Of a DNA stretch of 64,000 nt, positions 52,920 to 62,847 are shown one piece after another. The translations under genes were made by a program, and so were the position numbers. The notes under the pieces are model-generated. The model did no database searches, was not told where the DNA came from, and was given only the letters and a program-made list of their open reading frames with translations. The stretch comes from Xiphydria camelus (lineage: Eukaryota > Arthropoda > Insecta > Hymenoptera > Xiphydriidae): the NCBI GenBank assembly GCA_963678675.1, contig OY783191.1, positions 24,572,955 through 24,636,954 of the forward strand, given 5' to 3'. The first letter of the stretch is position 1, and the number at the start of each line of letters is the position of its first letter.

Positions 52920-53461
52920 GATTGTTGTGATCTAATTCCATTGCATCTCCTATTTTTCTCCCGCGGCTTTGATTGTGGCAGAGAAGAAAAGCCATCGATT
53001 CGTTTCGTGCTCGCATGACGCTGAAACAAAAAATAGAATTATCGCAAAGAGATAATCGTCCTTCCATCGAAAGTGAGGTTAAAGCTGTCAAATGGCAATT
53101 AAACTTATCTGATGGTAATTCTTCTGAGATACTGCCGTCTCCTTTCCTGCTCTTTATGCACAGGCAACCAGAGAAACACAGCACTGCATCCGTTCACTAT
53201 CTCGATTATGGAAAAAAAAACAAACGATTATTAAACTATACGGAGCGTCTGTCACATTCACCACTATTGAGATTCATAACTCCGATTACACTGAATTTTT
53301 ACATTTTATTAACAAGCGCGTCCAAGGATCGAAATAAACGCGAGGTTAATCGTTTCGCGAATGGAAATATTTTATTAACTTTGAAAATACCCAAACATTT
53401 ACGGAATATATTCTCTCACACACTATCACATACATTTGATGGCGTATGCGTGTGGCCGTAT
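52920..53461 (+). repeat. Dispersed repeat W, copy 2, left part
   Basis: Matches 10566-11120 closely. A frame from 52973 shares PSIESEVKAVKWQLNLSDG and related blocks with copy 1, but its last residues after FDGVCVWPY come from the inserted transposon. The repeat stops at AT 53460-53461, the target duplication of the 8.2-kb element, and resumes at 61634. Confidence 0.72.
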
Positions 53462-53487
53462 CCCAGCAAACAAGGAGTCGTCGATTC

Positions 53488-53656
53488 AACGTAATTTTTA
53501 CGTGTCCAAATACGTTGAAATCACCAGTTTCTCTACGTGAAATCAACGTAAAATACACGTGAATATGTCACATCCAATCAACGTAACTCTACACGTCGAA
53601 AACACGTTAGAAATAACGTGGTCAACACGTTAGAAATAACGTGGTCAACACGTGTT
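53488..53656. promoter_or_regulatory. Left subterminal ACGT repeat cluster
   Basis: Thirteen ACGT tetramers in about 170 bp, in words such as TTACGTGTCC, TCTACGTGAAATCAACGT and the exact tandem CAACACGTTAGAAATAACGT. Expected frequency in AT-rich DNA is below one. Similar words cluster at the right end (61470-61620). By analogy with CACTA elements these would bind the transposase or accessory protein. Confidence 0.6.
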
Positions 53657-53893
53657 TCCCACAAGTTTTCTACTCTGTTGCAGGTTATATTAATAAAACA
53701 AAAATATGTCAAACACAGCTGGTTTATTTTATTAAAAAAATCAGATGCATACAATACATAAAATAATATGTACCTATACAGACTGTAGACTTTAGAACAA
53801 AAAACGTATAATCCTAAAAAACATGTACACATACACGGTATAATATATTCTGAACCTTTTGCATTCACTTGAGAGTTCAAAGCAACTTCAAAA

Positions 53894-55933
53894 TTAGTTT
53901 TGATTGTATACAGAATGTATAAGAGGCACAGAAATAAAAACATTTTTATAGGGTAGTATAAAACATTTACCTCTTATGCACTGTAACGGCCATTCTTTTA
54001 AATCTGTTGATAAGGTTTTTAATAAAAATATATGTACGTTTTTAGAATAAAAGGGGTATTCATAAAATGGATACACTTTAAAATATGTACCGATTATCTT
54101 TACATCCGTGTGAGTAGTATTAGTTACAATATTACTTATTTTGATAACGCAATCATCAGTGAAGCAAAATGAATTGGGTTTATTATGACTAACAATACAC
54201 AAAGAATAATTTTTTAAAAATATTTTTTTATATTGACATGACAGAGAGTTTTCCAAGAGAGGACCATTTGAATGTGGAATCTCAAATTTGATATTGTCAT
54301 TATCTCGTTTATTTTCAATTGTCAGTGCAAAATCTTTTTCATATAATCTACGACACACTTCTTGTAATGGGTTCTTTGTTGACCTCACCAACTTTTTCAT
54401 TTGTCCTAAATAACTTTCGAATGGAAAAGCACTAAATGTGTCAAGGGGGCCATATCGTAAAACATCTTCGCTTATGTGACTCAAAGCATGTACATTGTAT
54501 ATAACAAACTGTGAACCATATAATTGTTTTCCATTAGTAATGAATTCATTGAAAAGTTTAGAGGCAATTTCACAATTAATACTCGAGCAAGTGCTATCTG
54601 TAGACATTAAACAATGTGTGGCAGCATGAAGTAAAAGGAAATTGTTATATATATTGACATCTAGTAAGTCTTTTAGTGCTACAATTCCTGTATATAGCAA
54701 AAATGAGCGGAATTCGGTGGCTTTAAATCTATGTATTTCAGATAAACTGCGGGGTTTACGATTTATTTCACTTGGGACAAAATCTCGCATTTTTATTAAG
54801 TTTTCAGAAATTTTACAAATTATATTGTGTGACATCCTCACATGTAAATCACCACTTATCCAATAAAGTAATAACTTCCGGGTTACTCCCAAACAAATAA
54901 TATACATATAATCTACCGGGAAATGAAGCACCATGCCTAGTTTAGATATTTGTATTAATGGGGAAATGCCAATATGATGATCTTCTTCAATTTCTGATCT
55001 AAATGAGATATCTGTGCGTTTTTCTGCATGTATATTAGGCAAAATTACCCTGCCTTTTACATAGGTACCATATTCACTACAACGATCGCAACATGCATAA
55101 CCACCAGGAGATTTGATGCATTTTATAAATGCCTTGGCTGGAGCATCACACATGAAGCTATGAATTATAATAAAATACTTTTTACCTTTAAATAAGAAAC
55201 CGTTTTCTAAACTTTTATATTCGTTAATGAAATCTTCAAAATAAACATCTAAAGGTTTTGGTTTTGAAGATCCATAAAAAACGTCTACCGCGAATGGTTT
55301 GTTATTATAGACAGAACAATTTTTTATAAGAGCCCAAATAGGCCATAATACGCTATTGGAACTACGAAACAAGGGAAGTCCATCAATATTAAAACAAACA
55401 TAGATTTTATTTCCATTAATTTCAATATTATTCTCAAGAATTGACTCTAAGCCCCTTTGCAAACCCAAATGCACATATTGCCCGGTTTCTAAATTTGTTG
55501 TTTGTATAAAATTTGGTGTGGCCAATAAAGTACGGCTATCCAGTGGAAGTTCCGGATGATAAACTTTTAAAATATGCAAAAGTTTTGAAACGGCTGAATG
55601 AGACACTCTGTCTGAAACAGCCCAAGTTCTTAATTGCCTATTTAATGATATAGGATCTTCTTGAAGAACAGACACATTTCCCAAAGGAGGTAGAGGTATG
55701 GCAATATCAGCTGCATAAGAAACTTCATTTAAATTCAAGACGTGAGCTGGTGAAGTTAAAAATGTAGGTGAATTATCACTATATGAAACAGAAGAATCGT
55801 CATATAAATTTGGAACGCGAATTTGTTTTGAGAGATCTTCAGTATTTGGAACGGCATTGTCTACATTATTTGCTTCATTGATTATTTGATCAACTTTGTT
55901 TTTTATTCTTCTATACATTTGCCTCAGACACAC
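53894..55933 (-). CDS. Tnp2/CACTA-like transposase
   Basis: Minus-strand frame of about 679 residues. It would excise and insert the element by a DDE RNase-H-like mechanism. Visible blocks: VCFNIDGLPLFRSSNSVLWP (candidate first Asp, residue about 184), FMCDAPAKAF (candidate second Asp, about 263), GYACCDRCSEYG (Cys pair typical of the family), LHFPVDYMYIICLGVTRKLL, and FSAFPFESYLGQMKKLVRST (candidate Glu, about 506). The pattern CDAPAKAF...C..C resembles plant TNP2 and animal relatives. The true N-terminus is uncertain: the frame opens at GTG 55933, while an ATG (MPKSKLKRCVSE) just upstream is in another frame. The body is uninterrupted, so the enzyme may be intact or very recently lost. A polyadenylation hexamer on this strand lies near 53722-53733. 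Confidence 0.82.
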   Translation of the reverse strand: MCLRQMYRRIKNKVDQIINEANNVDNAVPNTEDLSKQIRVPNLYDDSSVSYSDNSPTFLTSPAHVLNLNEVSYAADIAIPLPPLGNVSVLQEDPISLNRQLRTWAVSDRVSHSAVSKLLHILKVYHPELPLDSRTLLATPNFIQTTNLETGQYVHLGLQRGLESILENNIEINGNKIYVCFNIDGLPLFRSSNSVLWPIWALIKNCSVYNNKPFAVDVFYGSSKPKPLDVYFEDFINEYKSLENGFLFKGKKYFIIIHSFMCDAPAKAFIKCIKSPGGYACCDRCSEYGTYVKGRVILPNIHAEKRTDISFRSEIEEDHHIGISPLIQISKLGMVLHFPVDYMYIICLGVTRKLLLYWISGDLHVRMSHNIICKISENLIKMRDFVPSEINRKPRSLSEIHRFKATEFRSFLLYTGIVALKDLLDVNIYNNFLLLHAATHCLMSTDSTCSSINCEIASKLFNEFITNGKQLYGSQFVIYNVHALSHISEDVLRYGPLDTFSAFPFESYLGQMKKLVRSTKNPLQEVCRRLYEKDFALTIENKRDNDNIKFEIPHSNGPLLENSLSCQYKKIFLKNYSLCIVSHNKPNSFCFTDDCVIKISNIVTNTTHTDVKIIGTYFKVYPFYEYPFYSKNVHIFLLKTLSTDLKEWPLQCIRGKCFILPYKNVFISVPLIHSVYNQN

Positions 55934-56276
55934 ATCTTTTTAATTTTGATTTTGGCATTTTTATAAATATAACCCTGCAGATATACAAAAATTGTAAAAA
56001 GTTACCTATTTCTTATTTTCGTTTGTCAATCGTGTAGTTGCATGCTTGAGCCATTCCTTAATCGCATTATCCACCATGTCTTGGGTGGTTCCAGTTACTG
56101 TTAGGACGGCATCTAAAGATATGGTATAATTAGTTCATTAAGAAAACAGCAAAATTTACTTGTTTCAACCAAAAACAAACAAGGTAATAAAATTGAGTAA
56201 AATAGTATAGTATATACAAGGATAATACCCAATAGCTTTCATTTAACCCTCGTACGGCCCTCATTTATACTTACAC

Positions 56277-57806
56277 TTAACCCTCGTACGTCCCTCGGGT
56301 CTATAATGACCCACAGCGTTCAATATCGATAAGTTATTATTATGCCTTTAGAGATAATCTTCTGAAATTTTTAGACATTGTTTCTTTCTTATAACGATAC
56401 TTTTTCATGATGGAAATAAGCATGTAATTATGTAATTTTGTCGACTACAAAAAACTGCACGTACAAGGTCTTCGGGTCATACATGACCCATACTGTAGAA
56501 TGTTTTGTTATTTGTATTCAGGTACCATTTGTAGTCAATGTACCATTTTTCTTATATTATGCAGTTTCCAATGATTTCATAATACTTCAGTCAAATTTTA
56601 TAAAGTGTACGTAGTTTGTTTGCTGAATGACCATGCATGTAGAGACGGAGTACGGACATGGTTATTCCTGCTCTGCTCGGTTCTCCTGTAGGTATCTCTC
56701 CAAGTAGTGCGAGGAGTGTCTGTCTGATGGTATTAGCGTATATAATACCACCCATTACAATCGAAAGATCGAGAAATTTTTAAAATTTATCTTTTGTGAG
56801 AGGACGCCATTTCTTCATATGAGAATTTTCAACCTGATGATTTTGAGTTTCATAACGATTCGTCTCCTCTATAATCCTTTCAAGCAGACGAGAATCAAAA
56901 AAATAATTGAAATAATCGATTGGACTATTTCCCGATATAAAGATTTTCGGAGCTACCTTCGAAATCTTTGATTGATGGGTAAAAATACGGGTACATGTAC
57001 TTTTGGTTCGGATTCGCCACTAGTCCAAGCTTCATTTTCAGCCATTGCATTGTTGGATATACTACTGTATCAATACAGCCGTAAAGAAGAGGCGAGCGAG
57101 GCAGGCTTATAGATTGCGCGGAGCGTTGCGTTTGCGCGAACGAATTCGCAATACGCCACCTATAAGGCTTTTCGCGTATACCGTATCATCATTCACCATA
57201 TTGTATTCGCCATTTTGGATTTGAGACTAGACCGATTTGGACATCAGCATCGTAATGAGCGACCCCGAAAACCCCCCGAGTAACAAGTTTCGGGCCATAA
57301 TCTTCAAATTTTAAAAATGTCTGGAATTCATCATCCGCCATCTTGGATTTGAGAAAATAGACCAATTTGGATATCAGCATCGTAATGAGCGATCCAAAAA
57401 ACCCCTGAGCAACAAGTTTCGGGCCATAATCTTCAAATTCTAAATATTTCTGGAATTCATCATCCGCCATATTGCATTCGCCATCTTGAATTTGAGAATA
57501 GAGCGATTTTGATATCAGCATCGTAATGAGCGACCCAAAAAAACCCCGAGTAACAAGTTTTGAGCGATAATCTTTCCTGCCACATTTTTTCCACTGGATC
57601 CAAAGTCGATTTTGCCCTTCGTCCGGGGTGGTCGATATATCGACCAGCAGTTAGCTCGGGGCCTCCAAATAGGAAATTATTGACTTTATTTATAAATTTT
57701 ACGTTTAAAAAGTCGATTTTAACTGAAATTTCCCCGGGCTCTAAAGGTTAATATATACGAGTACATACATCCTACCCTTGGGTCATATATGACCCGAAGG
57801 ACTTAA
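56277..57806 (-). mobile_element. Degraded piggyBac-like element in the accessory-gene intron
   Basis: TTAA at 56277-56280 is followed by CCCTCGTACGTCCCTCGGGT; at the other side GGGTCATATATGACCC precedes GAAGGACTTAA (TTAA 57803-57806). The palindromic word GGGTCATANATGACCC recurs at about 56299, 56476 and 57779. On the minus strand near 56950-56760 a transposase fragment reads SPIDYFNYFFDSRLLERIIE, ETNRYETQ, KKWRPLTKDKF (then a stop) and LDLSIVMGG, the N-terminal part of the DDE_Tnp_1_7 (piggyBac) domain. The rest of the enzyme is absent. The right end lacks the outer nine bases seen on the left, so the boundary is less certain there. Confidence 0.62.
57189..57570. repeat. Three tandem units of about 120-130 bp
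   Basis: The phrase ATCAGCATCGTAATGAGCGA occurs at about 57244, 57377 and 57513, each followed by AACAAGTTTCGGGCCATAAT or TTTTGAGCGATAATC. The unit CATCCGCCAT(C/A)TTG... repeats with it. It lies inside the degraded piggyBac-like element. The reading frame across it is repeat-driven. Confidence 0.8.
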
Positions 57807-59584
57807 AAAAGTTTGCTGATTGTCACGACATATTGACAACGAAACTTTAGTTTAATCTCATGGAGGTAATAAAGTTAAAATATTACTTACTAACAACCAC
57901 TTTTCTAATCGTACGAGATTCGAATGCCTTTTTATCTAATCGCGTTCCCTTGAAATTATATCCAGTGGCTAACTTATTAGTCAACAGGTTCTTCAAAATA
58001 GCATATATTTTTGTAGCTATATTGGTACCACCCAATGTGGCTAAGTAGGAGACCTAAAATTAGTACAGGCTACTATGTATATACCAGTACAAACTGATGA
58101 ATGAATGACACATACCAATGCTGCTACTTTTGTAGAATCAGACAAGTATTTTTCTTCGAAGATGTGAAGGTCTCGTTCAGTTTGAAGGGGCAAATTAACA
58201 GGAATATCTGAGGGCAGTTCTACTTTTAGTCCAGTGGCACTTTTATTTTGAAGTTGTATAACAGATGAAGAATATCTTTATTCTGTTCTTTAATTTGCTG
58301 GAGAAGTCAGAGTTTTTAGATGAATATTTTGAGACCGACTTAGTTCAAACGTTTCATCATCGGATTCCCCTGCTACAAAGTTAGTATAAATTTAATATAT
58401 GTCCACAAGAAATAGGTAACCTCAGTTCGTACTCACAATTTATTGAAGTTTCTTTTTGAGAAGGTAATTCCATGTTAACTGTTTGGGAGTGCCTTATCTG
58501 TGACAATTCTCCTTGTTTTGATGTTTTCTTGGGATTATTTTCGTCTAAAACAAAGAGAACAACTTTGAAATGTATATTTCTTTTTACATAAAAACGAAAA
58601 TAAATGGAAATGTTGATAATAAATGGTACTACTGAGGTTTATCTTGTGATCAGTTTGTTAAAGTTCACTTATGTAGTCAGGAAATGTTACGAGGGGAATT
58701 ATAAACGTTTAAAATGTGGATAAACATGCTTTTAAAAGAATTTTAATAACTTACCTGTTTTCGGTGTATTGTGTCGCCTAATTTGTGAACCAATTATTTC
58801 TACATCGACTTTTTCAGAGGTAGGAGTTTTTTCTAGAACTGACGTCGTTGAAGACTCATCTAGCTTTAAATTACCCTCTAAAATAAAAATAACACATTTT
58901 ATTGAAAAAACACAATTAGGTATTAATAATTGCCCAGCTTTCGATATCATATTTCGTACCTGAGTTTTTCTGTTTCCTCTTTTTCTGGAGCAAAAGTTCA
59001 GATATATTTAAACGGTTTGGCGTTTTTGTTGCTGTTGTCCGTTTAACTTTACAAGTCTGGCTGAAAAATGCACCTTCATCACTCTCATCACCAAATGATA
59101 ATTTTTTAGGTGGGACTATTTTTCTTTTTTTACGAGTAATAAGATCATTTTCTTCATCTGAGTCTGAGCTAGTTAATTCTGAAGTCACCTCAGCTTTCTT
59201 AATTTTTTTAGAGCAACCAGGTAATCATCTAAAAATAGAAATAGTAAATCAACTTTCCTTTATACCCATAAAAACAGTGTGTATATGCATAGTATTTGTT
59301 CGCATGCAGCAGAATAGCCCTAGGTAAATCAAAAAGAATTTCTTACTTTCTTCAAAAAATGTTCTTCTTATCTCATAAAGGACCCAATTGTTCTCGGGAG
59401 AATCTCCCTTCATCAACGACCTCTCCAAGCTTTCCTGATGTTTGAACGGGGGCCACCAGATTTGTTTCTTTCTCGGTATCAACCATTTGCTATGGATTAT
59501 TGCTATTTGTCCTCCATCAGATTCCGAAAATTGCACTCCTACAAATGGCGCACTTTTTATTGCTGCTTCATCTGGGCTTGCCAT

Positions 59585-61469
59585 GGGAAGTTTTTTTTTG
59601 TTTTTTGGGTGCTGAGATCGCCGGGAACAAAAAATATTAGTAATTAATTATTTGGAGGGAAATTGTTTAGTATATGCGCAAATATTGATATTTTTTCCCC
59701 CCCTATTTTCAACGTCGCCGAGCACACAATTCAGAGGTTACCCAGATGAAATGCTCAGTTTCCGAGAAAATCACTTTTATTCTTTTTCCATGATATTTAA
59801 TATCCATAATATCCGCCCTATCCAAATTCGCAACAAATCCGTGCTCCTTTATAATCTCTAAATAATTTCTGAACTACCTAACCTTCTCCCCTTATAGATA
59901 TTTTCGCGAACAATTACAAGAAAATATGTCAGAAATTAAATTTTCCGACCGAGTTTCGCGAATGTTCACGCGGCAATTATCATTAGATATTACTGATATT
60001 AGATTGAAACGCTTTGGGGAAAAAGAAAAATCATTTTCTCGGAAATCAAGCGTTTGCCTCTAATAAGAACTTTAGATTCGTGTTCAGCGACCTCGAAAAT
60101 GATGGGGTAAAGAACTAAAAATTTCAAGATATATGTGAATCTTCCATCATCCGGCGGTAGCTATATTAATATTATTATGTTGACTTATAGGCACTAAAAA
60201 TAATTACCAACTGATGGGCCACACCACAGCGAAATCCGCGGCAGATTCCCGCTACTTAGCAAGTATAAATGATTTCTGAAATATCACACCTTTTTCCCGC
60301 GTTGATATTTTCGCAAAAACTTCAAGAAAATATAGGGAGAAATTATATATTCCGACCGAGCATCATCGCAAATCGCAAGCGTCCAAGCTTGCGATGTGAT
60401 CGTTGAAAATTGTAAGATGGCCGCCGCTGGGACGCCCGCACGATTCTGTCGGAAAATCTGAAATCTCACTTATTTCCTCAAATTTTCGCAAAAATATCAG
60501 TGCCGAAAGAAAATTCGATAGTTCGTCATCCTCTAATTCATCTTACTCATATTCTAGATCCTATGATTCCAAAAATATCATTGGAATTTCATTTTCGAAC
60601 TTACCGGTTAAAAACCTGGTGTGTTTAGGTAATCAGAGACCTAGAGACAAACTCTTAGTGGATAAAATGGTAAAACGCCATCACAGTATAACGCTATGGT
60701 ATAACCACTACAACCACGGTCACAACACAATTTTTAATAAAAAATTAACGCGGAGCGCGTGACGAAAAACTCGGACGAAGAACGAGGACTACTTGGTAGT
60801 GCCGAGTGTGTAGTGCCCGAGCCCGAGGTAGAAAAGTGGGGGAAAGATGCGCAGAACACCAAAGTAAAACTACGCATGCGCTGGCCCATACGTGACCTAC
60901 GCGCGCCTACCCGCGCCCAGATATTTCTGACATCTGACAATATCGGGGTATGCGTGCGGGCACCGGGCGGGGCACCTTTACAGCCGATCGCAGCAGATGG
61001 AACATGAAACGGACGTAGATCCGCCGCGAAGGCCCAACGCCCATCGTTCGATCGTGGATCGATCACGACGAATCCTCGAGCCGAAACCCGACGAAACCAT
61101 CCGAAGGAGCCGAGCTCGCCTTCGCGAATATGAGAAATATGCACAAAAGCTGCATATTTTGTTTTCTACTGTTGCCAAGGCTACTTTTTTTTTTATTTAA
61201 AATTTTTTCTTATAACTTACCTAGGTATATCTTGATCGTGCCAGTTTTTTTAGCATCATTCTAGCAATTTATTTTATTTTTTTCACAATTATGACAAAAG
61301 ACTATACAGAACCTTTCGGATATTTGGCACTGTCGCCTTGTAGCAATATTTCTGTCTAATAATAATAAACGTCCCTGTTATAAACACACTCCCGTGATCT
61401 GACATATTTTTGTAAAATAAAAAATGTTAGACGCATATTGACATACTTGGTCAGTATGTCAATGGTTAG
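59585..61469. other. Interior of the 8.2-kb transposon upstream of the accessory gene
   Basis: No convincing gene. 59755-60050 is a loose foldback (TTTCCGAGAAAATCACTTTT against AAAATCATTTTCTCGGAAA). A phrase of about 60 bp, GATATTTTCGC.AA...CAAGAAAATAT..., occurs at 59897 and 60303 with a third partial copy near 60483. 60760-61150 is GC-rich with a frame (60759-61007) of no known family. This could be the promoter region for both minus-strand genes or captured sequence. Confidence 0.4.
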
Positions 61470-61620
61470 ACGTGATTAACACGTACAGAAAACGAGTATA
61501 AAATAAACGTGCCATTCTCGTTAAAAAATCACGTAGAGATTACGTGTCATTTTTACCAAAGTTTCACCAACCACCAATTCAACTACATTTCAACGTACAT
61601 TCAACGTCTTTTCACGTGTC
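61470..61620. promoter_or_regulatory. Right subterminal ACGT repeat cluster
   Basis: Eight ACGT tetramers in about 150 bp (AGACGTGATTAACACGTAC, AATCACGTAGAGATTACGTG, TTTCAACGTACATTCAACGT, TTTTCACGTGTC), just inside the right terminus. Partner of the cluster at 53488-53656. Confidence 0.6.
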
Positions 61621-61633
61621 ATTGTTTGCTGGG

Positions 61634-62044
61634 ATCTGTGTACATATTTCCGATCATGGCCGACTATCGCCGAAGATAGGCGGATTTTTTGTGAGATTTT
61701 GACATATATATATCGCCCGGGAAATCGGATTCTCGACTTTTAGACGCAAGGGGCGTGGCTTCGCGTTGCTAAGGAAAAATCTCTGTTAATATGTAACTTA
61801 TAACATTTATTCTGGTCTCTATCAATAGAGAATAGTCAATTTATATGACGTAACTAAGCATAGTTTTGGTTATAACCGTATATTTATTGAGAAAATTCGA
61901 TGTAAAAATGGAGGGGTGCAGGGGGCAGACATTTGTGGTGTAAAGAGACACGGGTGCGCGCGCTCGCGACATCAGCGCTGACCGTGTCTGAGCGCGAAAC
62001 TACTTGAACGAACATGCCGCGAGACACTGCCGTGTTTCTTGATG
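61634..62044 (+). repeat. Dispersed repeat W, copy 2, right part
   Basis: Continues W after the transposon: TTTCCGATCATGGCCGACTA, GGGGCGTGGCTTCGCGTTGC and GAACATGCCGCGAGACACTG all match 11130-11575. The two halves joined reproduce copy 1. Confidence 0.75.
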
Positions 62045-62847
62045 TATTAATCCTTTTCAAAAGGCTGATGACCTTCTAAAAAAACTGATGAAGGTATTCA
62101 ATATATATATCCTACATCTATCCTTCCAAATTTTATTCATATTTTTAGAGGACATCGTACAAAAAGTACTTTTTTTAGATCAGAATGACCAAAGTCACGA
62201 TATTTTCAAATATCTCGCCAATTTACTCACTGGTCCCTTCGATGTAGTAGTTGTAGTACAGGATAGCATGCGGCTACGGAATTGCGTTCAGCTCGACCTC
62301 CCACCACTTCATTTGCAGAGATCTACGAATACACGCGCGTTACATCTCCCACCAGCTTTACGTATCGTTCTATTACTCAGAGAAGAATTAATTTGCCACT
62401 CTGAAACTTGGAGGTCTTATAGGAAAAAATCTCAGCTTTCTTCTAAAACTATTTAAAAAAATAAGAAAATTGTCCAAATTAAAGAAAATCAAATTTATTT
62501 TTGGTTTTCAAAAATTAGGGTCAAATTTTCAATTTTTTAAAAAATTGTTATGGCCACCAGAAAGTTTGTGGAAATATCTATGAATAACATTTCTAGTGAA
62601 ATTTTGTTTAAGGCAACAGGAAAAAAGTTACAGATGTTTAAAAGTAAGGCTTTGCTTAAATAACCCAAAAATTGTACTCCACTTTGATAAATAATTATCA
62701 AAATGAATTAATTTTTGGTGTGAGGAGTACTATCTAATAGGACTACAATTGGGCCAATTTTTAGCCCGATCGGACAACTTTCATTTTCGAGGGTGGTACA
62801 CTTAAGAAATTATGCCCCATATGAATATTTTCAGGTATAGCTGTTTA
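62045..62847 (+). repeat. Dispersed repeat X, copy 2, with unidentified ORF
   Basis: Reverse-orientation counterpart of 7130-7925. The frame at 62088-62456 includes FIFLEDIVQKVLFLDQND, HDIFKYLANLLTGPFDVVVV, RNCVQLDLPPLHLQR and TNTRALHLPPALRI. The family is not recognised. The conserved frame between copies with several replacements is compatible with a decayed transposable-element protein. Confidence 0.6.

Larger units (their letters stand above)
56006..59584 (-). pseudogene. Seven-exon accessory gene with DUF4806-like C-terminus
   Basis: Exons read on the minus strand: 59347-59584, 58960-59228, 58755-58877, 58437-58544, 58116-58369, 57891-58053, 56006-56112, all with GT..AG borders and mostly consistent phase. 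N-terminus: VGVQFSESDGGQIAIIHSKW, IWWPPFKHQESLERSLMKGD and NNWVLYEIRRTF, the module usually preceding DUF4806. The middle is Ser/Lys-rich. C-terminus: LPLQTERDLHIFEEKYLSD, SYLATLGGTNIATKIYAIL, LLTNKLATGYNFKG, KKAFESRTIRK, DMVDNAIKEWLKHATTR, which fits DUF4806. An A run in exon 2 (near 59207) is one base short of keeping frame, and exon 5 needs frame changes near 58290. It is marked pseudogene for this reason; indel errors in homopolymers would be the alternative. Its role in transposition is unknown; DNA binding is a guess. Confidence 0.72.
53462..61633 (-). mobile_element. 8.2-kb Tnp2/CACTA-like DNA transposon with a DUF4806-like accessory gene
   Basis: CCCAGCAAACA at 53462 mirrors TGTTTGCTGGG ending at 61633, with AT duplicated at 53460-53461 and 61634-61635. 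The uninterrupted site in repeat W copy 1 (near 11118) confirms the boundaries. Both genes are on the minus strand: an upstream seven-exon gene (59584-56006) with a DUF4806-like C-terminus, and a transposase (55933-53894) only about 70 bp downstream. Thirteen ACGT words in the first 190 bp and eight in the last 165 bp look like subterminal transposase-binding repeats of the CACTA type. A degraded piggyBac-like element sits in the last intron of the accessory gene. Confidence 0.85.

Noticed and set aside
57189..57521. Minus-strand protein with internal repeats
   Set aside because: The frame follows a non-coding tandem repeat inside a degraded piggyBac-like element; repeat periodicity explains the similarity.
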